Shown here: positions 1 to 8,998 of the stretch, one piece after another | Position numbering within the stretch: the stretch's first letter is position 1 | Layout: each line of letters starts with the position of its first letter | Program-made: the position numbers and the translations under genes | NCBI RefSeq assembly: GCF_900102165.1 | Contig: NZ_FNBD01000001.1 | Span: 125,701 to 189,700, forward strand | Length of the DNA: 64,000 bases | Direction: 5' to 3' | DNA from: Cellulophaga baltica | GTDB taxonomy: Bacteria; Bacteroidota; Bacteroidia; Flavobacteriales; Flavobacteriaceae | The notes under the pieces: generated by a model | The model's input: only the letters and a program-made list of their open reading frames with translations | Told to the model about the DNA's origin: nothing | The model's database searches: none

Positions 1-3000
1 GTACTTAACTGATTTTTAAATTCGGCTACCGTTACAGTATGCAAAGAATCTGGAATTAAATTCTGAATACTAATATCCGCAAATTCATTACTCAGATCCA
101 ATTCTCTAGCTAGTATTAAAAGTTTTCTTCCTACATCATTCCCTGAAAGATCTTCACGAGCATCTGGTTCTGTAAATCCTTTTTCCATCGCCTCTTTTAA
201 AATCGATGAAAATGGCCTATCTACCTCTGAAAAAGTATTGAAGATATAACTCAACGACCCTGAAAATACTCCTTTAATACGCGTAATATTCTCACCCGAT
301 AAATGCAATAACTTAATAGTATCTATTAATGGAAGTCCCGCTCCCACATTAGTCTCATACAAATACTGCTTCTGACTTTTTACGAGTTCTGTTCTTAAAT
401 TTTGATAAAAATCAAAACTCAAGGTGTTGGCGATCTTATTTGAGGAGACTAAATCAAACCCATTTTCTATCAATTCTAAGTATGATGTTACAAAGGTTTT
501 ACTTGCCGTATTATCTACCGCTATTAAATTCTCTAAATGATGTGCTTTTGCAAAATCGAAAATTGTAGTTAGATCAAATGGCACACCATTTTTATCTAAA
601 TCAGCATTCCAGTTTTCCGAAATTCCGCTTTTATTTAACAACACTTTTTTAGAGTTCGCCACTGCAAAAACATTTAATTGAATCCCTTTACGTTCTTCTA
701 TGCTTTGAGCCGATTTTAAAATTTGATCTATCAGTGTTCCTCCAACATTTCCATGACCAAATATAGCAAGATTCACTTTTTTACTAATTCCGAAAACTTG
801 ACCGTGCATTACGTTCAACGCTTTGTAAAGGTCTTTGCGCCGTACAACTAAACTGACATTTTTACCCGTTACTGTATTATTAAATAACAAGGGAACAATC
901 TGGTTTTTTATCAGCTCATTAAAAGGCTTATGAAAAGAACTCAAATCCTGACCTACAATAGAAATCACAGAAACATCAGTAGTTACCGTAATCATGTTCA
1001 CATCTTTGGTTTGAAAATCTGAGCTAAATTCATCAATTAAAACCTCTTTCGCTTTTTCTGCTTTATCAGCATCTACCACAAAACCAAGACCACGTTCTGA
1101 TGACCCCTGCGATATGATATTCACACTAATATTATTTGCTCCTAATGTTTTAAAAACTCGTGCATCTACTCCGACTTTACCTAATAAACCACGCCCCTCA
1201 AAATTTACCAAGGCCACATTTTCAATTACTGAAAGCGATTTTATCCCCTCTTTACTTGTCTTTGCACTAATTAGCGTTCCTTCATTATCTCCATTAAATG
1301 TATTTAATATCCGCAATGGAATATTTTTTTCTATTAAAGGGATAATCGTTTTTGCATGTAAGATGGTCGCCCCAAAATTTGCCAATTCATTTGCTTCCCC
1401 GTAAGACAGCTCTGCAATACGTTTTGCATCTGCTACATAATCAGGGTTAGCCGTATAAATCCCATCTACATGAGTATAATTCTGCAATTCTGCCGCATCT
1501 AAGAAATTAGCAATTAGCGCTGCCGAATAATTACTTCCGTTTCGTCCTAAGGTTGTGGTCTCCCCTGCTTTGTTTGATGCTATAAAACCAGTCATTACTG
1601 GAACCACACTAGTATCTAATTTAGAGATAACCTCTAAAACATGCTCTTTAGACAATGCCTCATATACCTGAGCATCACCAAAATTGCTATCTGTTTTTAT
1701 CAATTCTCGGGAATCTATGAATTTAGCTTGTACGCCTTTCGCATTTAATAATTGCGTAGTCACTTTCCCAGAAATCAATTCTCCAAAAGACAATACTTGA
1801 TCTTTGATTTTTACACTATAATCGCCTAATAAAGAAACCCCTTCAAAAAGCTTTTCTAAATCTGTAAATTCTGAAGACAAATCAACGTTAAAATCTGATT
1901 GTTGATACGCTTTAAAAGCATCAAAATCTTTAGCGTACTCTTTGCCTTTACTTGCCTTTTTAAGAATAGTTTCTAGCTGATCTGTGGCTTTACCGCGTGC
2001 AGACAATACTACTCCAATATTTTCTCCCTGTTTTACTTTCGTAGTTACAATTTCTAAAACCCGATGTAAACCATCACCATTAGCCAACGATTTCCCTCCG
2101 AATTTTAATATTTTGATACGCTTACTCTTTCCATTCTGATCAAAAATGCCTTTTAATAACTGTTCCATTTGCTGAAATTCAATTAAAAAAGCATCGTGGC
2201 CATGCAGCGACCTTATCTCCCCGTAGGTAACATTGCTATTAACTTGCGCCAATTGCTTAAAGGTATCTTTATTCTCTTGGGCCGTAAAAAACAGATCAGA
2301 ATCAACCCCTATAATATGAATATTGGTTGCGCTTTTTTCTATAGTTGAAAAAGCATCTTTAGCATCTCTTGTAATATCAATTGTTTTTAATAACTGATTC
2401 ATCAGCTTATAGGCTGACAATTGGAAACGCTCTTGCAATTTTGCGCCATGATGCGTTAACCAACTCTCTACATTAAAGACATGTAATTCTTCATTTGTGC
2501 TACGCTTAAAACGCTCTTTAAATGATTCTGGAGTTCTATAGCACAACATCGCATGCATACGCGCATCATGTACAGGTTGACTAGAATTCAACAAAAACTG
2601 CTCTTGAATCTGACAATTCGCAATTAACCAGTCTGTAGATTTCCAATCGGACGCTACAGGGATTAAATTTTCGGTCAAATTAGGTTCCAAAGCAACCATT
2701 TCCCAAGCAATACCACCTCCCATAGAGCCACCTATAAGTGCAAAAAGCTTGTTTACTTGCAGTTCTTTTAATCCTATTAAAAATATTTTTGCGATGTCTT
2801 GCGCCACAAAATCTTTGTAATTCTCTACCACAAAACCGTCATGCCCATTACCGGGTACATTAAAAGCTAAAATGGTATATTTTTGAGTATCAATACATTT
2901 TCCATCTCCAATCAATGCAGACCACCAACCCTGCTCTCCAGCAACATCTGAACTGCCTGTTAAGGCATGATTTACCACTATAATTGGTGCTGTGTGCAAC

Positions 3001-3089
3001 GCAGGCCCAAAAACTTGATAAGACAATTTAATAGCCTGAGTCGATCCGCCGTGATTAGTATACTTGGGTATTGTTAAATGCTGTAGCAT
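1..3089 (-). CDS. Trifunctional homoserine O-acetyltransferase / aspartokinase / homoserine dehydrogenase, 3' end beyond the left edge
   Basis: The frame is open from the ATG at 3089 to the window edge, giving 1029 codons with the C-terminus missing. Residues 1-320 are an alpha/beta-hydrolase of the MetX family: nucleophile Ser122 in GGSMGG, Asp265 in GVDSD, His298 in HGHDAFL. Aspartokinase follows at about 326-760, with KFGGKS (Phe330) and TTLGRNGSN (Gly515) plus ACT-like sequence. Homoserine dehydrogenase starts near 773 with the Rossmann motif GHGNVGG (778) and continues through KGFTEPDAREDLSGND. I checked the frame at each motif and it is continuous. The protein would activate homoserine and also make it from aspartate. 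It lies 48 bp after metY and is probably co-transcribed behind the SAM-I riboswitch. Domain assignment is firm; relative activities are inference. Confidence 0.93.
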   Translation of the reverse strand, partial: MLQHLTIPKYTNHGGSTQAIKLSYQVFGPALHTAPIIVVNHALTGSSDVAGEQGWWSALIGDGKCIDTQKYTILAFNVPGNGHDGFVVENYKDFVAQDIAKIFLIGLKELQVNKLFALIGGSMGGGIAWEMVALEPNLTENLIPVASDWKSTDWLIANCQIQEQFLLNSSQPVHDARMHAMLCYRTPESFKERFKRSTNEELHVFNVESWLTHHGAKLQERFQLSAYKLMNQLLKTIDITRDAKDAFSTIEKSATNIHIIGVDSDLFFTAQENKDTFKQLAQVNSNVTYGEIRSLHGHDAFLIEFQQMEQLLKGIFDQNGKSKRIKILKFGGKSLANGDGLHRVLEIVTTKVKQGENIGVVLSARGKATDQLETILKKASKGKEYAKDFDAFKAYQQSDFNVDLSSEFTDLEKLFEGVSLLGDYSVKIKDQVLSFGELISGKVTTQLLNAKGVQAKFIDSRELIKTDSNFGDAQVYEALSKEHVLEVISKLDTSVVPVMTGFIASNKAGETTTLGRNGSNYSAALIANFLDAAELQNYTHVDGIYTANPDYVADAKRIAELSYGEANELANFGATILHAKTIIPLIEKNIPLRILNTFNGDNEGTLISAKTSKEGIKSLSVIENVALVNFEGRGLLGKVGVDARVFKTLGANNISVNIISQGSSERGLGFVVDADKAEKAKEVLIDEFSSDFQTKDVNMITVTTDVSVISIVGQDLSSFHKPFNELIKNQIVPLLFNNTVTGKNVSLVVRRKDLYKALNVMHGQVFGISKKVNLAIFGHGNVGGTLIDQILKSAQSIEERKGIQLNVFAVANSKKVLLNKSGISENWNADLDKNGVPFDLTTIFDFAKAHHLENLIAVDNTASKTFVTSYLELIENGFDLVSSNKIANTLSFDFYQNLRTELVKSQKQYLYETNVGAGLPLIDTIKLLHLSGENITRIKGVFSGSLSYIFNTFSEVDRPFSSILKEAMEKGFTEPDAREDLSGNDVGRKLLILARELDLSNEFADISIQNLIPDSLHTVTVAEFKNQLS

Positions 3090-3137
3090 AATTTATTTTT
3101 ATTTCAATCTTTTTGCTTTACCAAAGGTTAAGCTTAC

Positions 3138-4412
3138 TTACAATGAGGCAAAAGCCTGAATTAAATCTGCCTTTAAATCCTCTATATCTTCCAATCCCAC
3201 AGACAGGCGTATTAAATCTTGTGGCACCCCTGCAGCTTCTTGTTGTTCTGCTGTTAATTGTTGATGGGTAGTACTCGCTGGATGAATAATTAATGATTTT
3301 GTATCACCAATATTTGCTAATAGCGAGAAGATTTTAGTAGCATCGGTTACTTTTTGAGCCGCTTCAAAACCTCCTTTTATACCGAAGGTCACTAAACCGC
3401 TTTGCCCTTTTGGCAAATACTCTTTAGCCAAATCATAATAGGCACTACTCTTTAATCCAGGATAGTTTACCCAAGCAACCTCATCTCTACCCTCCAACCA
3501 TGTTGCTAGCTCTAATGCATTTGCACTGTGTTGCTTGATCCGCACAGGTAAGGTCTCTAATCCTTGAATAATCTGAAATGCATTAAACGGACTCAAAGCA
3601 CCACCAAAATCACGTAAACCTTCTAAAATTAGCTTAAACGTAAATGCTGCTGCTCCCAAAGCTTCGCTATACACCAATCCATGATACCCCGCAGAAGGAT
3701 CCGTGAATTCAGGAAATTTCCCATTGGTCCAATCAAAAGTACCGGCATCTATAATAGCACCTCCTAATGATGTTCCTTGACCGCCAATGTACTTTGTTAG
3801 CGAATGAATAACAAGGTTTGCTCCATGTTCAATTGGGTTTAACAATACAGGTGAAGCCACGGTATTATCTACAATAAATGGCACTTGTGCTGCATTTGCA
3901 TAGGTCGCAATTGCTTTTAAATCCAAAACATCTAATTTAGGATTCCCTAAAGATTCTACGAAAATAGCTCTGGTATTATCTTGAACAGCCTTCTCAAAGT
4001 TTTCTGGATGAGCAGCATCAACAAAAGTGGTGGTAATGCCTAATCTAGGTAAGGTTACATTCAATAAATTAAACGTACCTCCATATAAACTACTAGAAGC
4101 AACAATATGATCTCCTGCTTTTAATAAAGTTAACAAACCTGTAGCAATTGCTGCAGTACCAGAAGCGAAAACAACAGCACCTACACCACCTTCAACAGCC
4201 GCCAAACGATCTTGTAAAATTTGATTTGTTGGGTTATTTAAACGGGTGTAGATGAATCCTAATTCTCCTAATGAGAATAATTTTGCAGCATGGTCCGTAT
4301 CTCTAAAAACATATGATGATGTTTGATAGATAGGCACTGCTCTTGTTCCTCCTGTTTGCGTAGTGTCATGCCCTGCATGTAAAGCGTTTGTTGCTAATTT
4401 TTGAGTACTCAT
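3138..4412 (-). CDS. metY: O-acetylhomoserine sulfhydrylase (Cys/Met metabolism PLP enzyme)
   Basis: A 424-residue PLP enzyme of the Cys/Met metabolism family. It is expected to convert O-acetylhomoserine plus sulfide to homocysteine in the cytoplasm. The PLP lysine is Lys207 in HSLTKYIGG, and the family motifs YTRLNNPT and FASGTAA are present near residues 55 and 85. The ATG at 4412 (MSTQKLATNALHAGHD) is preferred over an upstream in-frame ATG at 4454, because homologues begin here and the 14 extra residues look like leader. The MetX domain encoded next downstream makes its substrate. A SAM-I aptamer lies in the 5' leader, so expression should fall when SAM is abundant. Cystathionine gamma-synthase activity cannot be excluded from sequence alone. 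Confidence 0.93.
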   Translation of the reverse strand: MSTQKLATNALHAGHDTTQTGGTRAVPIYQTSSYVFRDTDHAAKLFSLGELGFIYTRLNNPTNQILQDRLAAVEGGVGAVVFASGTAAIATGLLTLLKAGDHIVASSSLYGGTFNLLNVTLPRLGITTTFVDAAHPENFEKAVQDNTRAIFVESLGNPKLDVLDLKAIATYANAAQVPFIVDNTVASPVLLNPIEHGANLVIHSLTKYIGGQGTSLGGAIIDAGTFDWTNGKFPEFTDPSAGYHGLVYSEALGAAAFTFKLILEGLRDFGGALSPFNAFQIIQGLETLPVRIKQHSANALELATWLEGRDEVAWVNYPGLKSSAYYDLAKEYLPKGQSGLVTFGIKGGFEAAQKVTDATKIFSLLANIGDTKSLIIHPASTTHQQLTAEQQEAAGVPQDLIRLSVGLEDIEDLKADLIQAFASL

Positions 4413-4548
4413 GATTTTTTTGTTTTTTAAATTAATACTAAAATAAAAAGCCAAACTCTAACATCAGACCTGTAGTCGAGCTAGATAAAAATCAAAAAGT
4501 TATTAAGAAGAAATATTCAATTGCTAGAGATAGTAATTAATTTTTTCG

Positions 4549-4669
4549 TTATCTGCCGCCAATGCATAATGCAATTTTTGGTAGAATTTAGCACCTTCAT
4601 TGCTCTTAAAAAGAACAAAGGGTTGCTAAGGTTTCAAAGGGTCTATTCCCTCCACCTTTCTTGATAACT
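4549..4669 (-). ncRNA. SAM-I (S-box) riboswitch aptamer in the metY leader
   Basis: Read on the minus strand, the leader has the S-box core in order: GTTATCAAGAAAGG, GAGGGAATAGACCC, GAAACCTTAGCAACC, a variable stem, AGGTGCTAAATTCTACC, and a closing AGATAAC. P1 is GTTATC (4668-4663) with GATAAC (4553-4548). These are the conserved P1, P2/kink-turn and P3 core elements of Rfam S_box RNAs, which bind S-adenosylmethionine. It starts about 20 nt after a TATATTTG promoter element and ends about 137 nt before the metY ATG. There is no simple hairpin plus T-run terminator, so the expression platform is not obvious. Confidence 0.95.
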
Positions 4670-4698
4670 ATTCAATACGTGTTTGAACTTGTGCGGTG

Positions 4699-4706
4699 CA
4701 AATATA
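4699..4706 (-). promoter_or_regulatory. Candidate -7 element of the metY promoter
   Basis: TATATTTG on the minus strand fits the Bacteroidota -7 consensus TAnnTTTG. It lies about 30 nt upstream of the S-box P1 strand, so the aptamer would sit near the 5' end of the transcript. No convincing TTG -33 element is seen at the usual spacing, so this is a motif-and-position call only. Confidence 0.55.
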
Positions 4707-4825
4707 ACATCGGAAGTTTTTAAAATCCTAATTATTCACCAATAATTATAAAAAGATACTTTTTTGTTAAGATTTTGGCGGTCTACTCTAATTATTTAAA
4801 CCAGACCGCTAAAACCATTAAATAT

Positions 4826-6082
4826 TTATATACCAAATGCAGTTTTCACTTGCTCTTGAGCATCTAACTTTTCCCAAGTAAATAATTCTACTTCTTTCTC
4901 TACTTTACCATTGTAAGGAGATTCAAAAGTTTTTGTTACTGTTATTGGTTCTTTACCCATATGACCGTAAGCTGCTGTTTCCAAATAAATAGGATTACGC
5001 AATTTTAAACGCTCTTCTATGGCAAACGGACGCATATCAAATAACTCAGCTACTTTTCTTGCAATCTGCCCATCGTTTAAATTCACCTTAGCAGTACCAT
5101 ACGTATCTACATAGATAGAAGTTGGTTCTACCACTCCAATAGCATAACTCACTTGTACTAAAATCTCATCAGCCACTCCCGCAGCTACCAAATTTTTAGC
5201 GGCGTGGCGCGCAGCATAGGCTGCACTTCTATCTACCTTACTAGGATCTTTACCACTAAATGCACCACCACCGTGAGCACCTTTACCACCGTATGTATCT
5301 ACAATAATCTTACGTCCTGTTAATCCTGTATCTCCATGAGGACCACCGATAACAAATTTTCCTGTTGGGTTAATATGGTAGGTAATAGCATCATCAAATA
5401 ATGCCTGAATATGAACTGGTAATTGTTCCTTTACCTTCGGAATTAAGATAGAAATGATATCCGATTTAATTTTCGCCAACATTTTCTCATCATCAGCATC
5501 AAAAGCATCATGCTGAGTAGAAACTACAATAGTATCTATACGTTGAGGTACATTTTCATCACTATACTCTATAGTTACCTGCGCCTTAGCATCTGGTCTT
5601 AAATAAGAAATTTCTTTACCTTCTCTTCTTAAATCTGCTAGGATCTGTAATATTTTATGCGAAATATCTAAAGCCAAAGGCATGTAGTTTTCCGTTTCTT
5701 TAGTAGCATAGCCAAACATCATTCCTTGATCTCCTGCACCTTGCTCTTCTTTAGAACCGCGATCTACCCCTTGACTAATATCTTTAGACTGCTCATGTAT
5801 CAAGGAAATAACACCACACGAATCTCCGCTAAACTGATATTCTCCTTTAGTATATCCAATTTTATTAATAACATCTCTTGCTATTTGTTGAACATCTAAA
5901 TAGGTATCACTCTTAACTTCCCCTGCCAATACAACTTGACCTGTAGTTACTAATGTCTCGCATGCTACTTTGCTTTCTGGATCAAAAGCCAAAAAATTAT
6001 CTAAAAGCGCATCACTTATTTGATCTGCTACTTTATCTGGGTGTCCTTCACTAACAGATTCTGATGTGAATAAATAAGCCAT
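4826..6082 (-). CDS. metK: S-adenosylmethionine synthetase
   Basis: At 418 residues this is the usual length for MetK, which makes SAM from methionine and ATP in the cytoplasm. Clear family signatures are [15 protein letters not shown] near residue 11, [12 protein letters not shown] near 116, [20 protein letters not shown] near 248, and the glycine-rich [16 protein letters not shown] at about 272. The ATG at 6082 is the only sensible start. It is a separate transcription unit: upstream lies a SAM-II-like aptamer and a candidate promoter, so SAM should repress synthesis of its own synthetase. Next to metY and the MetX-AK-HSD fusion, it completes a path from aspartate to SAM, apart from methionine synthase. 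Confidence 0.98.
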   Translation of the reverse strand: MAYLFTSESVSEGHPDKVADQISDALLDNFLAFDPESKVACETLVTTGQVVLAGEVKSDTYLDVQQIARDVINKIGYTKGEYQFSGDSCGVISLIHEQSKDISQGVDRGSKEEQGAGDQGMMFGYATKETENYMPLALDISHKILQILADLRREGKEISYLRPDAKAQVTIEYSDENVPQRIDTIVVSTQHDAFDADDEKMLAKIKSDIISILIPKVKEQLPVHIQALFDDAITYHINPTGKFVIGGPHGDTGLTGRKIIVDTYGGKGAHGGGAFSGKDPSKVDRSAAYAARHAAKNLVAAGVADEILVQVSYAIGVVEPTSIYVDTYGTAKVNLNDGQIARKVAELFDMRPFAIEERLKLRNPIYLETAAYGHMGKEPITVTKTFESPYNGKVEKEVELFTWEKLDAQEQVKTAFGI

Positions 6083-6130
6083 AAATGGTTTTATTTTCTA
6101 GAATAGACTTGACAGAAAGGTTAAAAGAAG

Positions 6131-6160
6131 TTTATGAACCGAAAAAGGAATTTCGGTCAT
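6131..6160 (-). promoter_or_regulatory. Hairpin directly after the SAM-II-like aptamer (possible expression platform)
   Basis: Immediately downstream of the aptamer, ATGACCGAAA can pair with TTTCGGTTCAT with one bulged base, leaving a short loop. The following sequence is only mildly T-rich (CTTCTTTTAACC), so it is not a textbook terminator. It could be the switch element or a spacer hairpin. Confidence 0.5.
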
Positions 6161-6235
6161 AACTGCTTTAGCATTTTTCTTGTGCCAAATATAATTTAGC
6201 AGCTGAGGTTGCAATCAGTCAAATCCGTCCTCAAT
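6161..6235 (-). ncRNA. SAM-II (SAM-alpha) riboswitch-like aptamer upstream of metK
   Basis: On the minus strand P1 is TGAGG (6233-6229) with CCTCA (6208-6204). Its loop reads GATTTGACTGATTGCAA, close to the SAM-II loop GAUUUAACCGUAUUGCAA known from crystallised SAM-II. The downstream strand has GCTAAAGCAGTT, matching the SAM-II GCUAAA element, and CAGT there can pair with ACTG in the loop to form the pseudoknot. The linker between P1 and GCTAAA is longer than in the alphaproteobacterial type. The aptamer ends about 80 nt before the metK ATG and is followed by a hairpin. The assignment rests on recalled consensus and gene context, not a covariance search. Confidence 0.85.
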
Positions 6236-6246
6236 TAATAATGGCA

Positions 6247-6254
6247 CAAAAGTA
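6247..6254 (-). promoter_or_regulatory. Candidate -7 element of the metK promoter
   Basis: TACTTTTG on the minus strand fits TAnnTTTG and would start transcription just before the SAM-II-like P1. It overlaps one arm of an 8-bp inverted repeat (TTGTGCCA at 6249-6242, TGGCACAA at 6187-6180). If this promoter is used, that repeat is not part of the RNA. Confidence 0.5.
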
Positions 6255-6301
6255 AAATAAAAGATGGAGTCTGAAAAATGGTTTAACAACAATTTGCAGA
6301 T

Positions 6302-8998
6302 TTATAAATCATATTTAATTTTAAACATTACATATCGTGGTTGCACCACATACGATGAGGTTCTATAAAAAAGCTCATTAAAACTATCTTGATTGAGTTC
6401 TGTATTGTTCAACAAATTAGTCACTTCTACACTATACTCCCACTTACTATCTTCTTTTTGATAAGATAAACTGGTATCTAAATTACCATATTCATTATCA
6501 ATAGTATTTGCTTTATCTCTATAATGGTAGTAATCTAAATCTGCTAGAAAAATAAAACTTTTTAGAAAAGCCGCATCAACTTTAAGAAATGGAGTATCTG
6601 TGTAATACGTAGAAGAATTTCCTCCATTATCGTAATTATTAAGGGCATAGTTATAACCCACCTCTACATTTGGGGCATCTCTAAAGCTTGTGGCTAAGGA
6701 TGCTCTATAGCTTTGTGTTAAAGACTCTGACGTACTAGGGCTACCGTTAACAATATTATTTAAATTAGAATAGGAAAGCGATCCTCTGGAACTCACCTTT
6801 ATCTTACCAAATGTTCTTTGAAAATTAGCAGATCCTGACAACACTTCATCTTCCAAATTAGAATTGATGGTTGAACTTACTTGATTAATGCCAACGATAG
6901 CACTATTATTTTTAAAAGCATCTACACGTTTACTATAATTAACAGTAGCGAAAATGTTTTGCATGTTAAACATGCTAAAGCTGAAAAAATTAAGTGATAA
7001 ATTATGAAACAAAGCACTTTCTAAATCACGATTTCCTTGATACATGGAATTGTAATTACTAAAAATATAGGCTCTAGAAAATTTATCTATATCAGAAAAC
7101 TGTCGGTTAACCGTATAATTAAACCGAATACTCTCTGACTGCTTTAATTGAAGGTTTACAAAAAGATCTGGAACAACGTTGAATAAATCATCTGTAACCG
7201 ATGTAGCTAATTGCGTGTTTTTCGCCGTATAATCATGAACTTTAAATCCTGGATTAAATGTAAATTTCCCGACGATTAATTTATAATGAAATCCTACAAA
7301 AATATCAGAAAACTTATATTCCACATCATTAACTAAATCATCCTCTGTAAACGCTAAGGTTGACTCGTTATCTAAAATTTGAAAAATATTTGAATTGAAT
7401 TTCTGACTACTTTGTGTGGTTCCTAACGTAAAGTTGATATTACTTTTTGCCCCTGTAATAAAATAGTAATCGGTTTTAAAATCAAACTTATTCGTTTTTA
7501 TTTTTCGATCTTGATTGATGTTATAATTCGCTTGGTCTTCGTTCAAAGGAAGAATACTTTCAAAAGGTTGTATTTCTCTGATTGCATTATAAAACGGATC
7601 CTCATTTTGGATTAAATACTGAGCTTCAACAGCCAATATATTTTTTTCATCTATCGTGTAATACACATTAGCGTTTTGATTAAGGCTAGAAGGAGTTTGC
7701 TGTTTGTTTTCAAAAATTTGATCTGTAACATCTGCTACAGACAATATTCCTACATCTTCATTCTCATCAGAAAATTTTGCAAGAACATCATATTCCACCT
7801 GTACATTTGTATTTGGCTTGTAAGCGGCACTTAGCTTTAATAACCCTAAATTAGATGTTTGTTCTGTACCTGTTGTAGTTACTTCTTGCTGATTGCTACT
7901 AATATACGTTCGCGTAGCCACCGTCTGTAAGTCTGTATTCGCATAAGAATAAATGGCGAATCCGCTTAAATCTAGTTTTTCTGTTGGAGCATAACTAAAA
8001 TTAACCGCTCCAAATCTTGTTTCTATTTCTTTAGCACGGTTGTTTTGAAGCTGAGACAATCCCAAACCACCATCACCAACGTTAAAACTAGTGCCTGTAT
8101 TTCCTGTTCTACTTCTAAAACCACCTGTGAAATTTCTGTAGTCTCTAGAGGTAAATGGCAATTGCCCAATATTATTAAGATCTGTTAAGATATTGATACT
8201 GTATTTAGGACTGTAAAAAAATAGTTTAGGATGCGCCAGATACCTACTATCTAACCCTAAACCAGCCGTAATTTCTCCAAACCAAAACTTTTCTTTTCCT
8301 GATTTCAATTTAATATTTAAAGCTACATTGTCCTGATTATTTGTTACGCCTTTTAATTGCGACACCTCACTATAATTTCTAAGCACTTCTATTTTATCCA
8401 AAGCATTTGCAGGAATGTTTTTTGCTGCTAGTTTAGAATCTCCATCAAAGAAATCTTTTCCATCGACCATCACTTTAGTAACGGTCTTTCCTTCTACTTC
8501 TATTTCGCCATCGTCATTTATTTCTACTCCCGGCAGCTTACTTAGTACATCTTCTAATTTCTTTTCCGTTCCCGTTACAAAAGAGTCTGTATTATACACA
8601 ATGGTATCTCCTTTCACTACCACAGGCATCTCATAAACTACTTCAACCTCATCTAAGCTCTGTGCCTGTTCTGCCAATATTATATCGCGTTGTAGGTCTT
8701 CTTCTAGGGTTTTAATCAATAGTTCTTTAGGTTGAAAACCGATATAGCTGAATTTTAAGCTATAAGTACTGTTTTGGTTCACGCTAACCTTATATTTTCC
8801 ATTAGGATCTGTAATTCCGAAACCATCTAAACTTTTTGTCTCTTGATTTACAGCCACCACATTTGCCATTTCTAAGGGGCTTCCTAGTGAATCTTTTAAG
8901 ACTCCCGTAATAGTGATTTTCTGAGCACTAGCAACATTCACCAAAGCAATTAAGCCAATAAGCACCAGTACCTGCTTTTTTATAAATAGATTTCTCAT
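6302..8998 (-). CDS. TonB-dependent-receptor-like outer-membrane beta-barrel protein with CarboxypepD_reg-like domain
   Basis: An 898-residue exported protein: signal peptide to VASAQ (about residue 25), a carboxypeptidase-regulatory-like Ig fold (about 28-110), a plug-like segment (about 125-230, with SKLPGVEINDDG and ALDKIEVLRNYS), then a long beta-rich C-terminal part ending in an aromatic barrel strand (YVMFKIKYDL). This is the outer-membrane beta-barrel family often annotated as TonB-dependent receptor; I see no clear TonB box. Its ATG overlaps the stop of the upstream GLPGLI gene by one base (TAATG), so the two are translationally coupled and probably work together at the outer membrane. 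The substrate is unknown. Confidence 0.88.
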   Translation of the reverse strand: MRNLFIKKQVLVLIGLIALVNVASAQKITITGVLKDSLGSPLEMANVVAVNQETKSLDGFGITDPNGKYKVSVNQNSTYSLKFSYIGFQPKELLIKTLEEDLQRDIILAEQAQSLDEVEVVYEMPVVVKGDTIVYNTDSFVTGTEKKLEDVLSKLPGVEINDDGEIEVEGKTVTKVMVDGKDFFDGDSKLAAKNIPANALDKIEVLRNYSEVSQLKGVTNNQDNVALNIKLKSGKEKFWFGEITAGLGLDSRYLAHPKLFFYSPKYSINILTDLNNIGQLPFTSRDYRNFTGGFRSRTGNTGTSFNVGDGGLGLSQLQNNRAKEIETRFGAVNFSYAPTEKLDLSGFAIYSYANTDLQTVATRTYISSNQQEVTTTGTEQTSNLGLLKLSAAYKPNTNVQVEYDVLAKFSDENEDVGILSVADVTDQIFENKQQTPSSLNQNANVYYTIDEKNILAVEAQYLIQNEDPFYNAIREIQPFESILPLNEDQANYNINQDRKIKTNKFDFKTDYYFITGAKSNINFTLGTTQSSQKFNSNIFQILDNESTLAFTEDDLVNDVEYKFSDIFVGFHYKLIVGKFTFNPGFKVHDYTAKNTQLATSVTDDLFNVVPDLFVNLQLKQSESIRFNYTVNRQFSDIDKFSRAYIFSNYNSMYQGNRDLESALFHNLSLNFFSFSMFNMQNIFATVNYSKRVDAFKNNSAIVGINQVSSTINSNLEDEVLSGSANFQRTFGKIKVSSRGSLSYSNLNNIVNGSPSTSESLTQSYRASLATSFRDAPNVEVGYNYALNNYDNGGNSSTYYTDTPFLKVDAAFLKSFIFLADLDYYHYRDKANTIDNEYGNLDTSLSYQKEDSKWEYSVEVTNLLNNTELNQDSFNELFYRTSSYVVQPRYVMFKIKYDL

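Noticed and set aside
1114-1404. 96-codon plus-strand frame
   Set aside because: It is a shadow of the aspartokinase part of the fusion gene and lacks any motif.
6180-6249. Outer P0-like stem TTGTGCCA/TGGCACAA enclosing the SAM-II-like P1
   Set aside because: One arm overlaps the best metK promoter element, so it is probably not transcribed. I keep it only as an inverted repeat.
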